The notes below the pieces were generated by a model, which saw nothing but the letters and a program-made list of their open reading frames with translations, did no database searches and was not told the origin of the DNA. From Dama dama (taxonomy: Eukaryota > Chordata > Mammalia > Artiodactyla > Cervidae): a stretch of 64,000 nucleotides of DNA. Below, in pieces: positions 34,501 through 46,519 of the stretch. Numbering within the stretch: position 1 is the first letter of the stretch; every line of letters begins with the position of its first letter. The position numbers and the translations under genes are program-made. The DNA is taken from positions 930,001 to 994,000 of the forward strand of contig NC_083714.1 in the NCBI RefSeq assembly GCF_033118175.1. Reading direction: 5' to 3'.

Positions 34501-36170
34501 GTGTTGAAAAAATTCAAGAGCCTGACAAGGGCTGAAAAATATGAAAAGCTTCAAAAGTTGTCAAAAATATGAGGAGCATGAAACGGTCTGAAAAATAGGA
34601 GGAGCATGAAGCGGTGTTCAAAAACATGAAGAGCCTGAAAAGGTGTGAAAAATATGAAGAGCTTCAAAAGGTGTCAAAAATATGAGGAGCATGAAACGGT
34701 CTGAAAAATAGGAGGAGCATGAAGTGGTGTTGAAAAACATGAAGAGTCTGAAAACGTGTGAAATTATGAAGAACTTCAAAAATATGCAAAATATGAAGAG
34801 CTTCAAAAGGTGTGAAAAATTTGAAGAGCTTCAAAAGGTGTAAAAAGGGGATGAACATGAAACGGTCTGAAAAATAGGAGGAGCATGAAGCGGTGTTGAA
34901 AATCATAAAGAGCCTGAAAATTTGTGAAAAATATGAAGAGCTTCAGAAGATGTGAAAAACATGAAGAACTTCAAAAGGTGTCAAAATGAGATGAGCATGA
35001 AACGGTCTGAAAAATAAGAGGAGCATGAAGTGGCGTTGAAAATAATGAAAAGCCTGAAAAGGTGTGAAATATATGAAGAGCTTCAAAAGGTGTCAAAAAT
35101 ATGAGGAGAATGAAACGGTCTGTAAAATAGGAGGAGCATGAAATGGTGTTCAAAAACATGAAGAGCCTGAAAAGGTGTGAAAAATATGAAGAGCTTCAAA
35201 AGGTGTCAAAAATATGAGGAGCATGAAAAGTTCTGAAAAATAGGAGGAGCATGAAGCGGTGTTCAAAACAGGAAGACCCTGAAAAGTAGTGAAAAATATG
35301 AAGAGCTTCAAAAGGTGTCAAAAATATGAGGAGCATGAAACGGTCTGAAAAATAGGAGGAGCATGAAGTGGTGTTGAAAAAATGAAGAACCTGAAAAGGT
35401 GTGAAAAACATGAAGAGCATCAAAAGTTGTAAAAAATATGAGGAGTATGAAACGGTCTGAAAAATAGGAGGACCATGAAGCGGTGTTGCAAAACATGAGG
35501 AGCCTGAAAAGGTGTGAAAAATATGAAGAGCTTCAAAAGGTGAGAAAAATATGAGGTGCATGAAACGGTCTGAAAAATAGGAGGAGCATGAAGCGGTGTT
35601 GAAAAACATGAAGAGCCTGAAAAGGTGTGAAAAATATGAAGAGCTTCAAAAGGTGTGAAATACATGAGGAGCATGAAACGTGTTGAAAAATAGGAGAAGC
35701 ATGAAGTGGTGTGGAAAAACATCAAGAGCCTGAAAAGGTGTGAAAAATATGAAGGGCTTCAAAAGGTGTGAAATACATGAGGAGCAAGAAACGGTCTGAA
35801 AAATAGGAGGAAGAGGAAGAGGTGTTCAAAAATATGAAGAGCCTGAAAAGGTGTGAAAAATATGAAGAGCTTCAAAAGGTGTCAAAAATATGAGGAGCAT
35901 GAAACGTTGTGAAAAATAGGAGCAGCATGAAACGGTGTTCAAAAACATGAAGACATTGAAAAGGTGTGAAAAATATGAAGAGGTGCAAAAGGTTTGAAAT
36001 ATATGAGGAGCAGGAAACGGTCTGAAAAATATGAGGAGCATGAAGCGGTGTTGAAAAACATGAAGAGCCTGAAAAGGTGAGAAAAATATGAAGAGCTTCA
36101 AAAGGTGTGAAATACATGAGGAGCATTAAACGCCCTGAAAAATAGGAGGAGCATGCAGAGGTGTTCAAAA
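31510..36170 (+). repeat. Diverged monomers with scattered local pairs
   Basis: These are background satellite monomers. Extra C subunits followed by D of the GAGATGAGC type are common here. One clear two-monomer pair is annotated at 33310-33650. A stretch with GAGCATTAAACGCCCTG at about 31865 recurs at about 36120. No gene or insert was seen. Confidence 0.72.
33310..33650 (+). repeat. Dimeric repeat with 226-bp period
   Basis: The monomer with AAAAAACATGAAGAGGCTTAAAAGG, GAGCATCAAAAGG and GAGGAGTATGAAACGG (AAGAGGCTTA at 33331) recurs 226 bp later (33557). An intervening ordinary monomer separates the two, so the repeating unit is a dimer. Confidence 0.8.
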
Positions 36171-36180
36171 ACATGAAGAG

Positions 36181-36460
36181 CCTGAAAAGGTGTGAAAAAT
36201 ATGAAGACCTTCAAAAAGTGTCAAAAATATGAGGAGCAAGAAACGGTCAGAAAATAGGAGGAGCATGAAACGATCTGAAAAATAGGAGGAGCATGAAGCT
36301 GTGTTCAAAAACATGAAGAGCCTGAAAAGGTGTGAAAAATATGAAGACCTTCAAAAAGTGTCAAAAATATGAGGAGCAAGAAACGGTCAGAAAATAGGAG
36401 GAGCATGAAACGGTCTGAAAAATAGGAGGAGCATGAAGCTGTGTTCAAAAATATGAAGAG
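36181..36460 (+). repeat. Two tandem 140-bp five-subunit units
   Basis: Units start at 36181 and 36321. Each has GAAGACCTTC, GTGTCAAAAATATGAGGAGC, GGTCAGAAAATAGGAGG, an additional D subunit (GAAACGRTCTGAAAAATAGG) and GAAGCTGTGTTC. The 140-bp length is one monomer plus a 28-bp subunit minus one base. A related unit appears at 37680-37740 and 41040-41100. Confidence 0.84.
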
Positions 36461-37130
36461 CCTGAAAAGGGGTGAAAAATATGAAGAGCTTAAAAAGGTG
36501 TCAAAATTATGAGGAGCATTAAACGGTCTGAAAAATAGGAGGAGCATGAAGCTCTGTTCAACAACATGAAGAGCCTGAAAAGGTGCGAAAAATATGAAGA
36601 GCCTGAAAAGGTGTGAAAATTATGAAGAGCTTCAAAAGGTGTAAAAAATGAGATGAGCATGAAACGGTCTGAAAAATAGGAGGAGCATTAAGCGGTGTTG
36701 AAAATCATGAAGAGGCTGAAAAGGTGTGAAAAATATGAAGAGCTTCAAAAATGTGAAAAATATGAAGAGCTTCAAAAGGTCTCAAAAATTAGATGAGCAT
36801 GAAACGGTCTGAAAAATAGGAGGAGCATTAAACGGTGTGGAAAAACATGAAGAGCCTGAAAAGGTGTGGAAAAATAGGAAGAGCTTCAAAATGTGTCAAA
36901 TATATGAGGAGAAGGAAACGGTCTGAAAAATATGAGGAGCATGAAACGGTCTGAAAAATAGGAAGAGCATGAAACGGACTGAAAAAATAGGAGGATCATG
37001 AAGCGGTGTTGAAAATCGTGAAGAGCCTGAAATGGTGTGAAAAATGTGAAGAGCTTCAACAGGTGTCAAAAACTTGAGGAGAATGAAACGGTCTGAAAAA
37101 TAGGAGGAGCATGAAGCTGTGTTGAAAAAC
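36440..37130 (+). repeat. Block X, first copy
   Basis: Marks are AAAAGGGGTGAAAAATATG, GAGCATTAAA, GTTCAACAACATG, GGTGCGAAAAATATG followed by a doubled B, GAGCATTAAGCGG, GTGTGGAAAAATAGGAAG, TTGAAAATCGTGAAG and CTTCAACAGGTGTC. The block recurs near 39060-39740 (offset 2621 falling to 2594) and, through the 3355-bp duplication, near 42415-43095. This first copy is the most diverged of the three. Confidence 0.78.
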
Positions 37131-37204
37131 ATGAAGAGCCAGACAAGGTGTGAAAAATATGAAGAGCTTCAAAAAGTGTCAAAAATATGAGGAGCAAGAA
37201 AAGG

Positions 37205-39930
37205 TCTGAAAAATAGGAGTAGCATGAAACGATCTGAAAAATAGGAGGAGCATGAAGCTGTGTTGAAAAACATGAAGAGCCTGAAAAGGTGTGAAAAATA
37301 TGAAGAGCTTCAAAAGGTGTAAAAAATGAGAGCAGCATGAAACGGTCTGAAAAATAGGAGGAGCATGAAGTGGAGCTGAAAAACATGAAGTGCCTGAAAA
37401 GGTGTGGAAAATATGAAGAGCTTCAAAAGGTGTAAAAAATGAGATGAGCATGAAACGGTCTGAAAAATAGGAGGAGCATGAACTGGTGCTGAAAAACATG
37501 AAGAGCATGAAAAGGTGAGAAAAATATGAAGAGCTTTAAAAGGTGTGAAAAATATGACGAGCATGAAACGGTCTGAAAAATTGGAGGAGCATGAAGCTGT
37601 ATTCAAAAACATGAAGAGCCAGAAAAGGTGTGAAAAATATGAAGAGCTTCAAAAAGTGTCAAAAGTATGAGGAGCAAGAAACGGTCGGAAAATAGGAGGA
37701 GCATGAAACGGTCTGAAAAATAGGAGGAGCATGAAGCTGTGTTCAAAAACATGAAGAGCCTGAAAAGGTGTGAAAAATATGAAGAGCTTGAAAAGGTGTA
37801 GAAAATTTGAGCAGCATGAAACGGTCTGAAATATAGGAGGAGCATGAAGTGGAGCTGAAAAACCTGAAGAGCCTGAAAAGGTGTGAAAAATATGAAGAGC
37901 TTCAAAAGGTGTGAAAAATATGAGGAGCATGAAACTGTCTGAAAAATAGGAGGAGCTTGGATCGGTGTTGAAAAACATGAAGAGCCTGAAAAGGTGTGAA
38001 AAATATGAAGAGCTTCAAAAAGTGTCAAATATAAGAGGAGAAAGAAACGGTCTGAAAAAAAGGAGGAGCATGAAGCGGTGTTCAAAAACATGAAGAGCCT
38101 GAAAAGGTGTGAAAAATATGAAGAGCTTCAAAAGCTGTCAAAAATGAGATGAGCATGAAACGGTCTGAAAAAAAGGAGGAGCATGAAGCGATGTTGAAAA
38201 TCTTGAAGAGCTTGAAAAGGTGTGAAAATATGAAGAGCTTCAAAAGGTTTCAAAAATATTAGGATCATGAAACGGTCTGAAAAATAGGAGCAACATGAAA
38301 CGGTCTGAAAAATAAGAGGAGCATGAAATGGTGTTGAAAAACAGGAAGAGCAAGAAAATGTGAGAAAAATATGAACAGCGTCAAAAGGTTTCAAAAATAT
38401 GAGGAGCATGAAACTTTCTGAAAAAGAGGAGGAGCATGAACCGGTGTTGAAAAACATGAAGAGCCTGAAAAGGTGTGAAAAATATGAAGAGGTTTAAAAG
38501 GTGTCAAAAATATGAGGAGCATGAAACTTTCTGAAAAATAGGAGGATCATGAAACCGTGTTCAAAAACATGAAGAGCCTGAAAAGGTGTGAAAAATATGA
38601 AGAGCCTTAAAAAATGTCAAAAATATGAGGAGTATGAAATGGTCTGTAAAATAGCAGGAGCATGAAGCGGTGTTGAAAAACATGAAGAGCCTGAAAAGGT
38701 GTGAAAAATATGAAGAGCTTCAAAAGGTGTGAAAAATATGAAGAGCTTCAAAAGTTGTCAAAAATATGAGGAGAATGAAACGGTCTGAAAAATAGGCGGA
38801 GCATGAAACGGTGTTCAAAAACATGAAGAGCCTGAAAAGGTGTGAAAAATATGAAGAGCTTCAAAACGTGTCAAAATATGAGGAGCATGAAACGGTCTGA
38901 AAAATAGGAGGAGCAAGAAGCGGTGTTGAAAAACATGAAGAGTCTGAAAATGTGTGAAAAATATGAAGAGCTTCAAAAGATGTGAAAAATATGAAGAGCT
39001 TCAAAAGCTGTCAAATGAGATGAGCATGAAACGGTCTGAAAAATAGCAGGAGCATGAAGAGGTGTTCAAAAACATGAAGATCCTGAAAAGGGGTGAAAAA
39101 TATGAAGAGCTTCAAAAGGTGTCAAAATTATGAGGAGCATTAAAAGGTCTGAAAAATGGGAGGAGCATGAAGCTGTGTTCAACAACATGAAGAGCCTGAA
39201 AAGGTGCGAAAAATATGAAGAGCCTGAAAAGGTATGAAAAATATGAAGAGCTTCAAAAGGTGTCAAAAATGAAATGAGCATGAAACGGTCTGAAAAATAG
39301 GAGGAGCATTAAGCGGTGTTGAAAATCATGAAGAGCCTGAAAAGTTGTGGAAAAATAGGAAGAGCTTTAAAATGTGTCAAATATATGAGGAGAATGAAAC
39401 GGTCTGAAAAATAGGAGGAGCATTAAACGGTGTGGAAAAACATGAAGAGCCTGAAAAGGTGTGGAAAAATAGGAAGAGCTTCAAAATGTGTCAAATATAT
39501 GAGGAGAATGAAACGGTCTGAAAAATAGGAGGAGCAAGAAATGGTCTGAAAAATAGGAAGAGCATGAAACGGTCTGAAAAATAGGAGGATCATGAAGCGG
39601 TGTTGAAAATCGTGAAGAGCCTGAAAAGGTGTGAAAAATGTGAAGAGCTTCAACAGGTGTCAAAAACTTGAGGAGAATGAAACGGTCTGAAAAATAGGAG
39701 GAGCATGAAGCTGTGTTGAAAAACATGAAGAGCCTGAAAAGGTGTGAAAAATATGAAGAGCTTCAAAAGCTGTCAAATATATGAGGAGCACGAAACGGTC
39801 TGAAAAAAAGAGGAGCATGAAGCGTTGTTGAAAATCTTGAAGAGCGTGAAAAGGTGTGAAAAATATGAAGAGCTTCAAAAGGTTTCAAAAATATGAGGAT
39901 CATGAAACGGTCTGAAAAATAGGAGCAGCA
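37205..39930 (+). repeat. 3355-bp-period duplication, first copy (blocks Y, Z, X)
   Basis: It matches 40560-43285 at a constant offset of 3355 bp over about 2.7 kb. Block Y is roughly 37.2-38.15 kb (GAGAGCAGCATG, GTGGAGCTGAAAAAC, GAGCTTGGATCGG). Z is 38.15-39.0 kb (TTGAAAATCTTGAAGAGC, GAGCCTTAAAAAATGTC, AATAGGCGGAGC). X is 39.06-39.74 kb. I noticed only a handful of single-base differences, for example GGTCTG against GATCTG near 37706/41061 and GAGCAAGAAAATG against GAGCCAGAAAATG near 38350/41705. Confidence 0.88.
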
Positions 39931-40450
39931 TGAAACGGTCTGAAAAATAAGAGGAGCATGAAATGGTGTTGAAAAACAGGAAGAGCCTGAAAAGGTGTGA
40001 AAAATATGAAGAGTTTTAAAAGGTGTCAAAATTATGAGGAGCATGAAACTTTCTGAAAAATAGGAGGATCATGAAACCGTGTTCAAAAACATGAAGAGCC
40101 TGAAAAGGTGTGAAAAATATGAAGAGCCTTAAAAAATGTCAAAAATATGAGGAGTATGAAACGGTCTGAAAAATAGCAGGAGCATGAAGCGGTGTTGAAA
40201 AACATGAACAGCCTGAAAAGGTGTGAACAATATGAAGAGCTTCAAAAGGTGTGAAAAATATGAAGAGCTTCACAAGGTGTCAAAAATATGAGGAGAATGA
40301 AACGGTCTGAAAAATAGGCGGAGCATGAAATGGTGTTCAAAAACTTGAAGAGCCTGAAAAGGTGTGAAAAATATGAAGAGCTTCAAAACGTGTCAAAAAT
40401 ATGAGGAGCATGAAACGGTCTGAAAAATAGGAGGAGCAAGAAGCGGTGTT
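39800..40450 (+). repeat. Block Z, shortened extra copy
   Basis: This follows block X and matches 38.15-38.95 kb at an offset of about 1522 bp at the marker GAAGAGCCTTAAAAAATG (38599 and 40121). It is shorter than the other Z copies, lacking about one monomer around GAAACTTTCTG. It is also less similar, so it predates the 3355-bp duplication. Confidence 0.75.
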
Positions 40451-40559
40451 GAAAAACATGAAGAGCCTGAAAATGTGTGAAAAATATGAAGAGCTTCAAA
40501 AGATGTGAAAAATATGAAGAGCTTCAAAAGGTGTGAAATACATGAGGAGCATGAAACGG

Positions 40560-43285
40560 TCTGAAAAATAGGAGGAGCATGAAACGGTCTGAAAAATAGG
40601 AGGAGCATGAAGCTGTGTTGAAAAACATGAAGAGCCTGAAAAGGTGTGAAAAATATGAAGAGCTTCAAAAGGTGTAAAAAATGAGAGCAGCATGAAACGG
40701 TCTGAAAAATAGGAGGAGCATGAAGTGGAGCTGAAAAACATGAAGTGCCTGAAAAGGTGTGGAAAATATGAAGAGCTTCAAAAGGTGTAAAAAATGAGAT
40801 GAGCATGAAACGGTCTGAAAAATAGGAGGAGCATGAACTGGTGCTGAAAAACATGAAGAGCATGAAAAGGTGAGAAAAATATGAAGAGCTTTAAAAGGTG
40901 TGAAAAATATGACGAGCATGAAACGGTCTGAAAAATTGGAGGAGCATGAAGCTGTATTCAAAAACATGAAGAGCCAGAAAAGGTGTGAAAAATATGAAGA
41001 GCTTCAAAAAGTGTCAAAAGTATGAGGAGCAAGAAACGGTCGGAAAATAGGAGGAGCATGAAACGATCTGAAAAATAGGAGGAGCATGAAGCTGTGTTCA
41101 AAAACATGAAGAGCCTGAAAAGGTGTGAAAAATATGAAGAGCTTGAAAAGGTGTAGAAAATTTGAGCAGCATGAAACGTTCTGAAATATAGGAGGAGCAT
41201 GAAGTGGAGCTGAAAAACCTGAAGAGCCTGAAAAGGTGTGAAAAATATGAAGAGCTTCAAAAGGTGTGAAAAATATGAGGAGCATGAAACTGTCTGAAAA
41301 ATAGGAGGAGCTTGGATCGGTGTTGAAAAACATGAAGAGCCTGAAAAGGTGTGAAAAATATGAAGAGCTTCAAAAAGTGTCAAATATAAGAGGAGAAAGA
41401 AACGGTCTGAAAAAAAGGAGGAGCATGAAGTGGTGTTCAAAAACATGAAGAGCCTGAAAAGGTGTGAAAAATATGAAGAGCTTCAAAAGCTGTCAAAAAT
41501 GAGATGAGCATGAAACGGTCTGAAAAAAAGGAGGAGCATGAAGCGATGTTGAAAATCTTGAAGAGCTTGAAAAGGTGTGAAAATATGAAGAGCTTCAAAA
41601 GGTTTCAAAAATATTAGGATCATGAAACGGTCTGAAAAATAGGAGCAACATGAAACGGTCTGAAAAATAAGAGGAGCATGAAATGGTGTTGAAAAACAGG
41701 AAGAGCCAGAAAATGTGAGAAAAATATGAACAGCATCAAAAGGTTTCAAAAATATGAGGAGCATGAAACTTTCTGAAAAAGAGGAGGAGCATGAACCGGT
41801 GTTGAAAAACATGAAGAGCCTGAAAAGGTGTGAAAAATATGAAGAGGTTTAAAAGGTGTCAAAAATATGAGGAGCATGAAACTTTCTGAAAAATAGGAGG
41901 ATCATGAAACCGTGTTCAAAAACATGAAGAGCCTGAAAAGGTGTGAAAAATATGAAGAGCCTTAAAAAATGTCAAAAATATGAGGAGTATGAAATGGTCT
42001 GTAAAATAGCAGGAGCATGAAGCGGTGTTGAAAAACATGAAGAGCCTGAAAAGGTGTGAAAAATATGAAGAGCTTCAAAAGGTGTGAAAAATATGAAGAG
42101 CTTCAAAAGTTGTCAAAAATATGAGGAGAATGAAACGGTCTGAAAAATAGGCGGAGCATGAAACGGTGTTCAAAAACATGAAGAGCCTGAAAAGGTGTGA
42201 AAAATATGAAGAGCTTCAAAACGTGTCAAAATATGAGGAGCATGAAACGGTCTGAAAAATAGGAGGAGCAAGAAGCGGTGTTGAAAAACATGAAGAGTCT
42301 GAAAATGTGTGAAAAATATGAAGAGCTTCAAAAGATGTGAAAAATATGAAGAGCTTCAAAAGCTGTCAAATGAGATGAGCATGAAACGGTCTGAAAAATA
42401 GCAGGAGCATGAAGAGGTGTTCAAAAACATGAAGATCCTGAAAAGGGGTGAAAAATATGAAGAGCTTCAAAAGGTGTCAAAATTATGAGGAGCATTAAAA
42501 GGTCTGAAAAATGGGAGGAGCATGAAGCTGTGTTCAACAACATGAAGAGCCTGAAAAGGTGCGAAAAATATGAAGAGCCTGAAAAGGTATGAAAAATATG
42601 AAGAGCTTCAAAAAGTGTCAAAAATGAAATGAGCATGAAACGGTCTGAAAAATAGGAGGAGCATTAAGCGGTGTTGAAAATCATGAAGAGCCTGAAAAGT
42701 TGTGGAAAAATAGGAAGAGCTTTAAAATGTGTCAAATATATGAGGAGAATGAAACGGTCTGAAAAATAGGAGGAGCATTAAACGGTGTGGAAAAACATGA
42801 AGAGCCTGAAAAGGTGTGGAAAAATAGGAAGAGCTTCAAAATGTGTCAAATATATGAGGAGAATGAAACGGTCTGAAAAATAGGAGGAGCAAGAAATGGT
42901 CTGAAAAATAGGAAGAGCATGAAACGGTCTGAAAAATAGGAGGATCATGAAGCGGTGTTGAAAATCGTGAAGAGCCTGAAAAGGTGTGAAAAATGTGAAG
43001 AGCTTCAACAGGTGTCAAAAACTTGAGGAGAATGAAACGGTCTGAAAAATAGGAGGAGCATGAAGCTGTGTTGAAAAACATGAAGAGCCTGAAAAGGTGT
43101 GAAAAATATGAAGAGCTTCAAAAGCTGTCAAATATATGAGGAGCACGAAACGGTCTGAAAAAAAGGAGGAGCATGAAGCGTTGTTGAAAATCTTGAAGAG
43201 CTTGAAAAGGTGTGAAAAATATGAAGAGCTTCAAAAGGTTTCAAAAATATGAGGATCATGAAACGGTCTGAAAAATAGGAGGAGC
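40560..43285 (+). repeat. 3355-bp-period duplication, second copy (blocks Y, Z, X)
   Basis: This is the partner of 37205-39930. The match continues through the start of a further Z block (TTGAAAATCTTGAAGAGC near 43185) and breaks near 43285 at GAGCAGGAAGCGGTGG. That word occurs again at 49733 and 57076, so the right break joins material from another part of the array. Confidence 0.88.
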
Positions 43286-43649
43286 AGGAAGCGGTGGTGA
43301 AAAACATGAAGAGCCTTAAAAGGTGTGAAAAATATGAAGAGCTTCAAAAGTGTGAAAAATATGAGGAGCATGAGACGGTCTGAAAAAAAGGAGGAGCATG
43401 AAGTGGTGTTGAAAAACATGAAGATGCTGAAATGGTGTGAAATATATGAAGAGCTTCAAAATGTGTGAAACATATGAGGAGCTTCAAAAAGTGTCAAAAA
43501 TATGAGTGGCATGAAATGGTCTGAAAAATAGGAGGAGCATGAAGCGGTTTTGAAAAACATAAAGAGCATGAAAACGTATGAAGAATATGAAGAGCTTCAA
43601 AAGGTGTGAAAAATATGAGGAGCTTCAAAAGGTGTCCAAAATGAGATGA

Positions 43650-43870
43650 CCATGAAACGGTCTGAAAAATAGGAGGAGCAGGAAGTGGTGTTGAAAAACA
43701 TGAAGAGCCTGAAAAGGTGTGAAATATATGAAGAGCTTCAAAAGATGTCAAAAATATGAGGAGCATGAAACGGTCTGAAAAATAGGAGGAGCATGAAGCA
43801 GTGTTGCAATACATGAAAAGCCTGAAAAGATGTGAAAAATATGAAGAGCTTCAAAAGGTGTCAAAAATAT
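43650..43870 (+). repeat. Block, paralogue of 48710-48930
   Basis: It shares GAAGTGGTKTTGAAAAACATG and the unusual GAAGCAGTGTTGCAATACATG (GTGTTGCAAT at 43801 and 48860, offset 5059). About 85 bp of indel separates this offset from the 4974-bp offset of the neighbouring block, which is the length of one three-subunit unit. Confidence 0.7.
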
Positions 43871-44029
43871 GAGAAGCATGAAACGGTCTGAAAAAGAGGA
43901 GGAGCATAAAGTGGTGTTGAAAAACATGAAGAGCCTGAAAAGGTGTGCAGAATATGAAGAGCTTCAAAAGGTGCCAAAAATATGAGGAGCATGAAACGGT
44001 CTGAAAAATAGGAGGAGCATGAAACGGTG

Positions 44030-44392
44030 TTGAAAAACATGAAGAGCCTGAAAAGGTGTGAAAAATATGAAGAGCTTCAAAATGTGTCAAAAATATGAAG
44101 AGCATGAAATGGTCTGAAAAATAGGAAGAGCTTGAAGCGGTGTTCAAAAACCTGAAGAGCCTGAAAAGGTGTCAAAAATATAACGAGCATGAAACGGTCT
44201 GAAAAATAGGAAGAACATAAAGCGGTGTTCAAAAACATGAAGAGCCTGAAAAGGTGTGAAAAATATGAAGACCTTCAAAAGGTGTCAAAATATGAGGAGC
44301 ATGAAACGGTCTGAAAAATACGAGTAGCATGAAACGGTGTTCAAAATATGAAGGGCCTGAAAAGGTGTGAATTATATGAAGAGCCTCAAAAG
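44030..44392 (+). repeat. Block, paralogue of 49004-49366
   Basis: It matches 49004-49366 at an offset of 4974 bp (44 monomers plus two bases). Shared words are GAGCTTGAAGCGG, AACCTGAAGAGCC, a unit where B runs into ATATAACGAGCATG, GAAGAACATAAAGCGG, AATACGAGTAGC and GTGTGAATTATATGAAG. Confidence 0.8.
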
Positions 44393-45240
44393 TGTGAAAA
44401 ATATGATGAACATGATATGTTTTGAAAAATAGGATTAGCCTGAAGCGGTGTTCAAATACATGAAGAGCCTGAAAAGTTGTGAAAAATATGCAAAGCTTCA
44501 AAAGGTGTCAAAAAAGAGATGAGCATGAAACGGTCTGAAAAATAGGAGCAGCATGAATCGGTGCTGAAAAACATGAAGAGCCTGAAAAGGTGTGAGAAAT
44601 ATGAAGAGCTTCAAAAGGTGTCAAAAATATGAGGAGCATGAAACGATCTGCAAAAAATAAGGAGCAAGAAGTGGTGTTCAAAAACATGAAGAGCCTGAAA
44701 AGATGTCAAAAATATGAAGAGCTTCAAAAGGTGTCAAAAATATGAGGAGCATGAAACGGTTTGACAAATTGGAAGAGCATGAAACGGTGTTCAAAAACAT
44801 GAAGAGACTGAAAAGTGGTGAAAAATATGAAGAGCTTCAAAACGTGTCAAATATATGAGGAGCATGAAATGGTCTGAAAAATAGGAGGAGCATGAAGCGG
44901 TGTTGAAAAACGTGAAGAGCCTGAAAACGTGTGAAAAATATTAAGAGCTTCAAAAGGTGTGAAAAATATGAAGACCTTCAAAGTGTCAAAAATCGATGAG
45001 CAGTAAATGGTCTAAAAAATAGGAGAGCATGAAATGGTGTTAAAAACATGAAGAGCCTGAAAAGGTGTGAAATATATGAAGAGCTTCAAAAGGTATCAAA
45101 AATATGAGGAGAATGAAACGGTCGGAAAAATAGGAGGGGCATGAAGCGGTGTTCAAAAACATGAAGATCCTGAAAAGGTGTGAAAAATACGAAGAGCTTC
45201 AAAAGGTGTGAAATACATGAGGAGCATGAAACGGTCTGAA

Positions 45241-45725
45241 AAATAGGAGAAGCATGAAGCGGTTTTGAAAAAAAAAAAGCCTGAAAATGTGTGAAAAATA
45301 TGAAGAATTTCAAAAGGTGTGAAAAATATGAGGACCATGAAACGGTATGAAAAATAGGAGGAGCATCAAGTGGTGTTGAAAACCATAAAGAGCTTGAAAA
45401 CGTGGGAAAATATGAAGAGCTTCAAAATGTCTCAAAAATATGAGGAATATGAAACGGTCTGAAAAATAGGAGGATCATAAAGCGGTGTTGAAAAACATGA
45501 AGAGCCTGAAAATGGTGTGAAAAATATGAAGAGCTTCAAAAGGTGTCAAAAATGAGATGTGCATGAAACGGTCTGAAAAATAGGAGCAGCATGAAGTGGT
45601 TGTGAAAAACATGAAAAGCCTGAAAATGTGTGCAAAATATGAAGAGCTTCAAAAGGTGTGAAATACATGAGGAGCATGAAATGGTCTGAGAAATAGGAGG
45701 AGCATGAAGCGGTGTTCAAAAACAT
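45241..45725 (+). repeat. 791-bp-period duplication, first copy
   Basis: It matches 46032-46516 at an offset of exactly seven monomers (791 bp). Shared words are GAAGAATTTC, GAGGACCATGAAACGGTATG, GAGCATCAAGTGG, AACCATAAAGAGCTTG, GGGAAAATATGAAG, ATGAGGAATATG and GAAGTGGTTGTG. In the first copy an A-run replaces ACATGAA near 45272. Confidence 0.84.
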
Positions 45726-46031
45726 GAAGAGCCTGAAAAGGTGGGAAAATGTGAATAGCTTCAAAAGGTGTCAAAAATATGAGGAGTTTGAAACGGTCTG
45801 AAAAATAGGAGGAGCATGAAGCGTTGTTCAAAACCAAGAAGAGCTTGAAAAGGTGTGAAAATTATGAAGAGCTTCAAAAGTTGTCAAAAATATGAGGAGC
45901 ATGATATGGTCTGAAAAATAAGGGGGAGCATGAAGTGGTGTTCAAAAACAGGAAGAGCCTGAAAAGGGGTGAAAAATATGAAGAGCTACAAAATGTGTAA
46001 AAATTATAAGGAGCATGAAACGGTCTGAAAA

Positions 46032-46516
46032 ATAGGAGAAGCATGAAGCGGTTTTGAAAAACATGAAAAGCCTGAAAATGTGTGAAAAATATGAAGAATT
46101 TCAAAAGGTGTGAAAAATATGAGGACCATGAAACGGTATGAAAAATAGGAGGAGCATCAAGTGGTGTTGAAAACCATAAAGAGCTTGAAAACGTGGGAAA
46201 ATATGAAGAGCTTCAAAATGTCTCAAAAATATGAGGAATATGAAACGGTCTGAAAAATAGGAGGATCATAAAGCGGTGTTGAAAAACATGAAGAGCCTGA
46301 AAATGGTGTGAAAAATATGAAGAGCTTCAAAAGGTGTCAAAAATGCGATGTGCATGAAACGGTCTGAAAAATAGGAGCAGCATGAAGTGGTTGTGAAAAA
46401 CATGAAAAGCCTGAAAATGTGTGCAAAATATGAAGAGCTTCAAAAGGTGTGAAATACATGAGCAGCATGAAATGGTCTGAGAAATAGGAGGAGCATGAAG
46501 CGGTGTTCAAAAATAT
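46032..46516 (+). repeat. 791-bp-period duplication, second copy
   Basis: This is the partner of 45241-45725 with a few substitutions (GCGATGTGC for GAGATGTGC, GAGCAGCATG for GAGGAGCATG). The match ends near 46516. Confidence 0.84.
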
Positions 46517-46519
46517 GAA

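Noticed and set aside
45265..45285. Long A-run as a retrotransposon poly(A) tail
   Set aside because: It replaces a few bases of subunit A inside an otherwise normal monomer. There is no inserted element or target-site duplication, and the paralogue at about 46060 shows the unaltered word.
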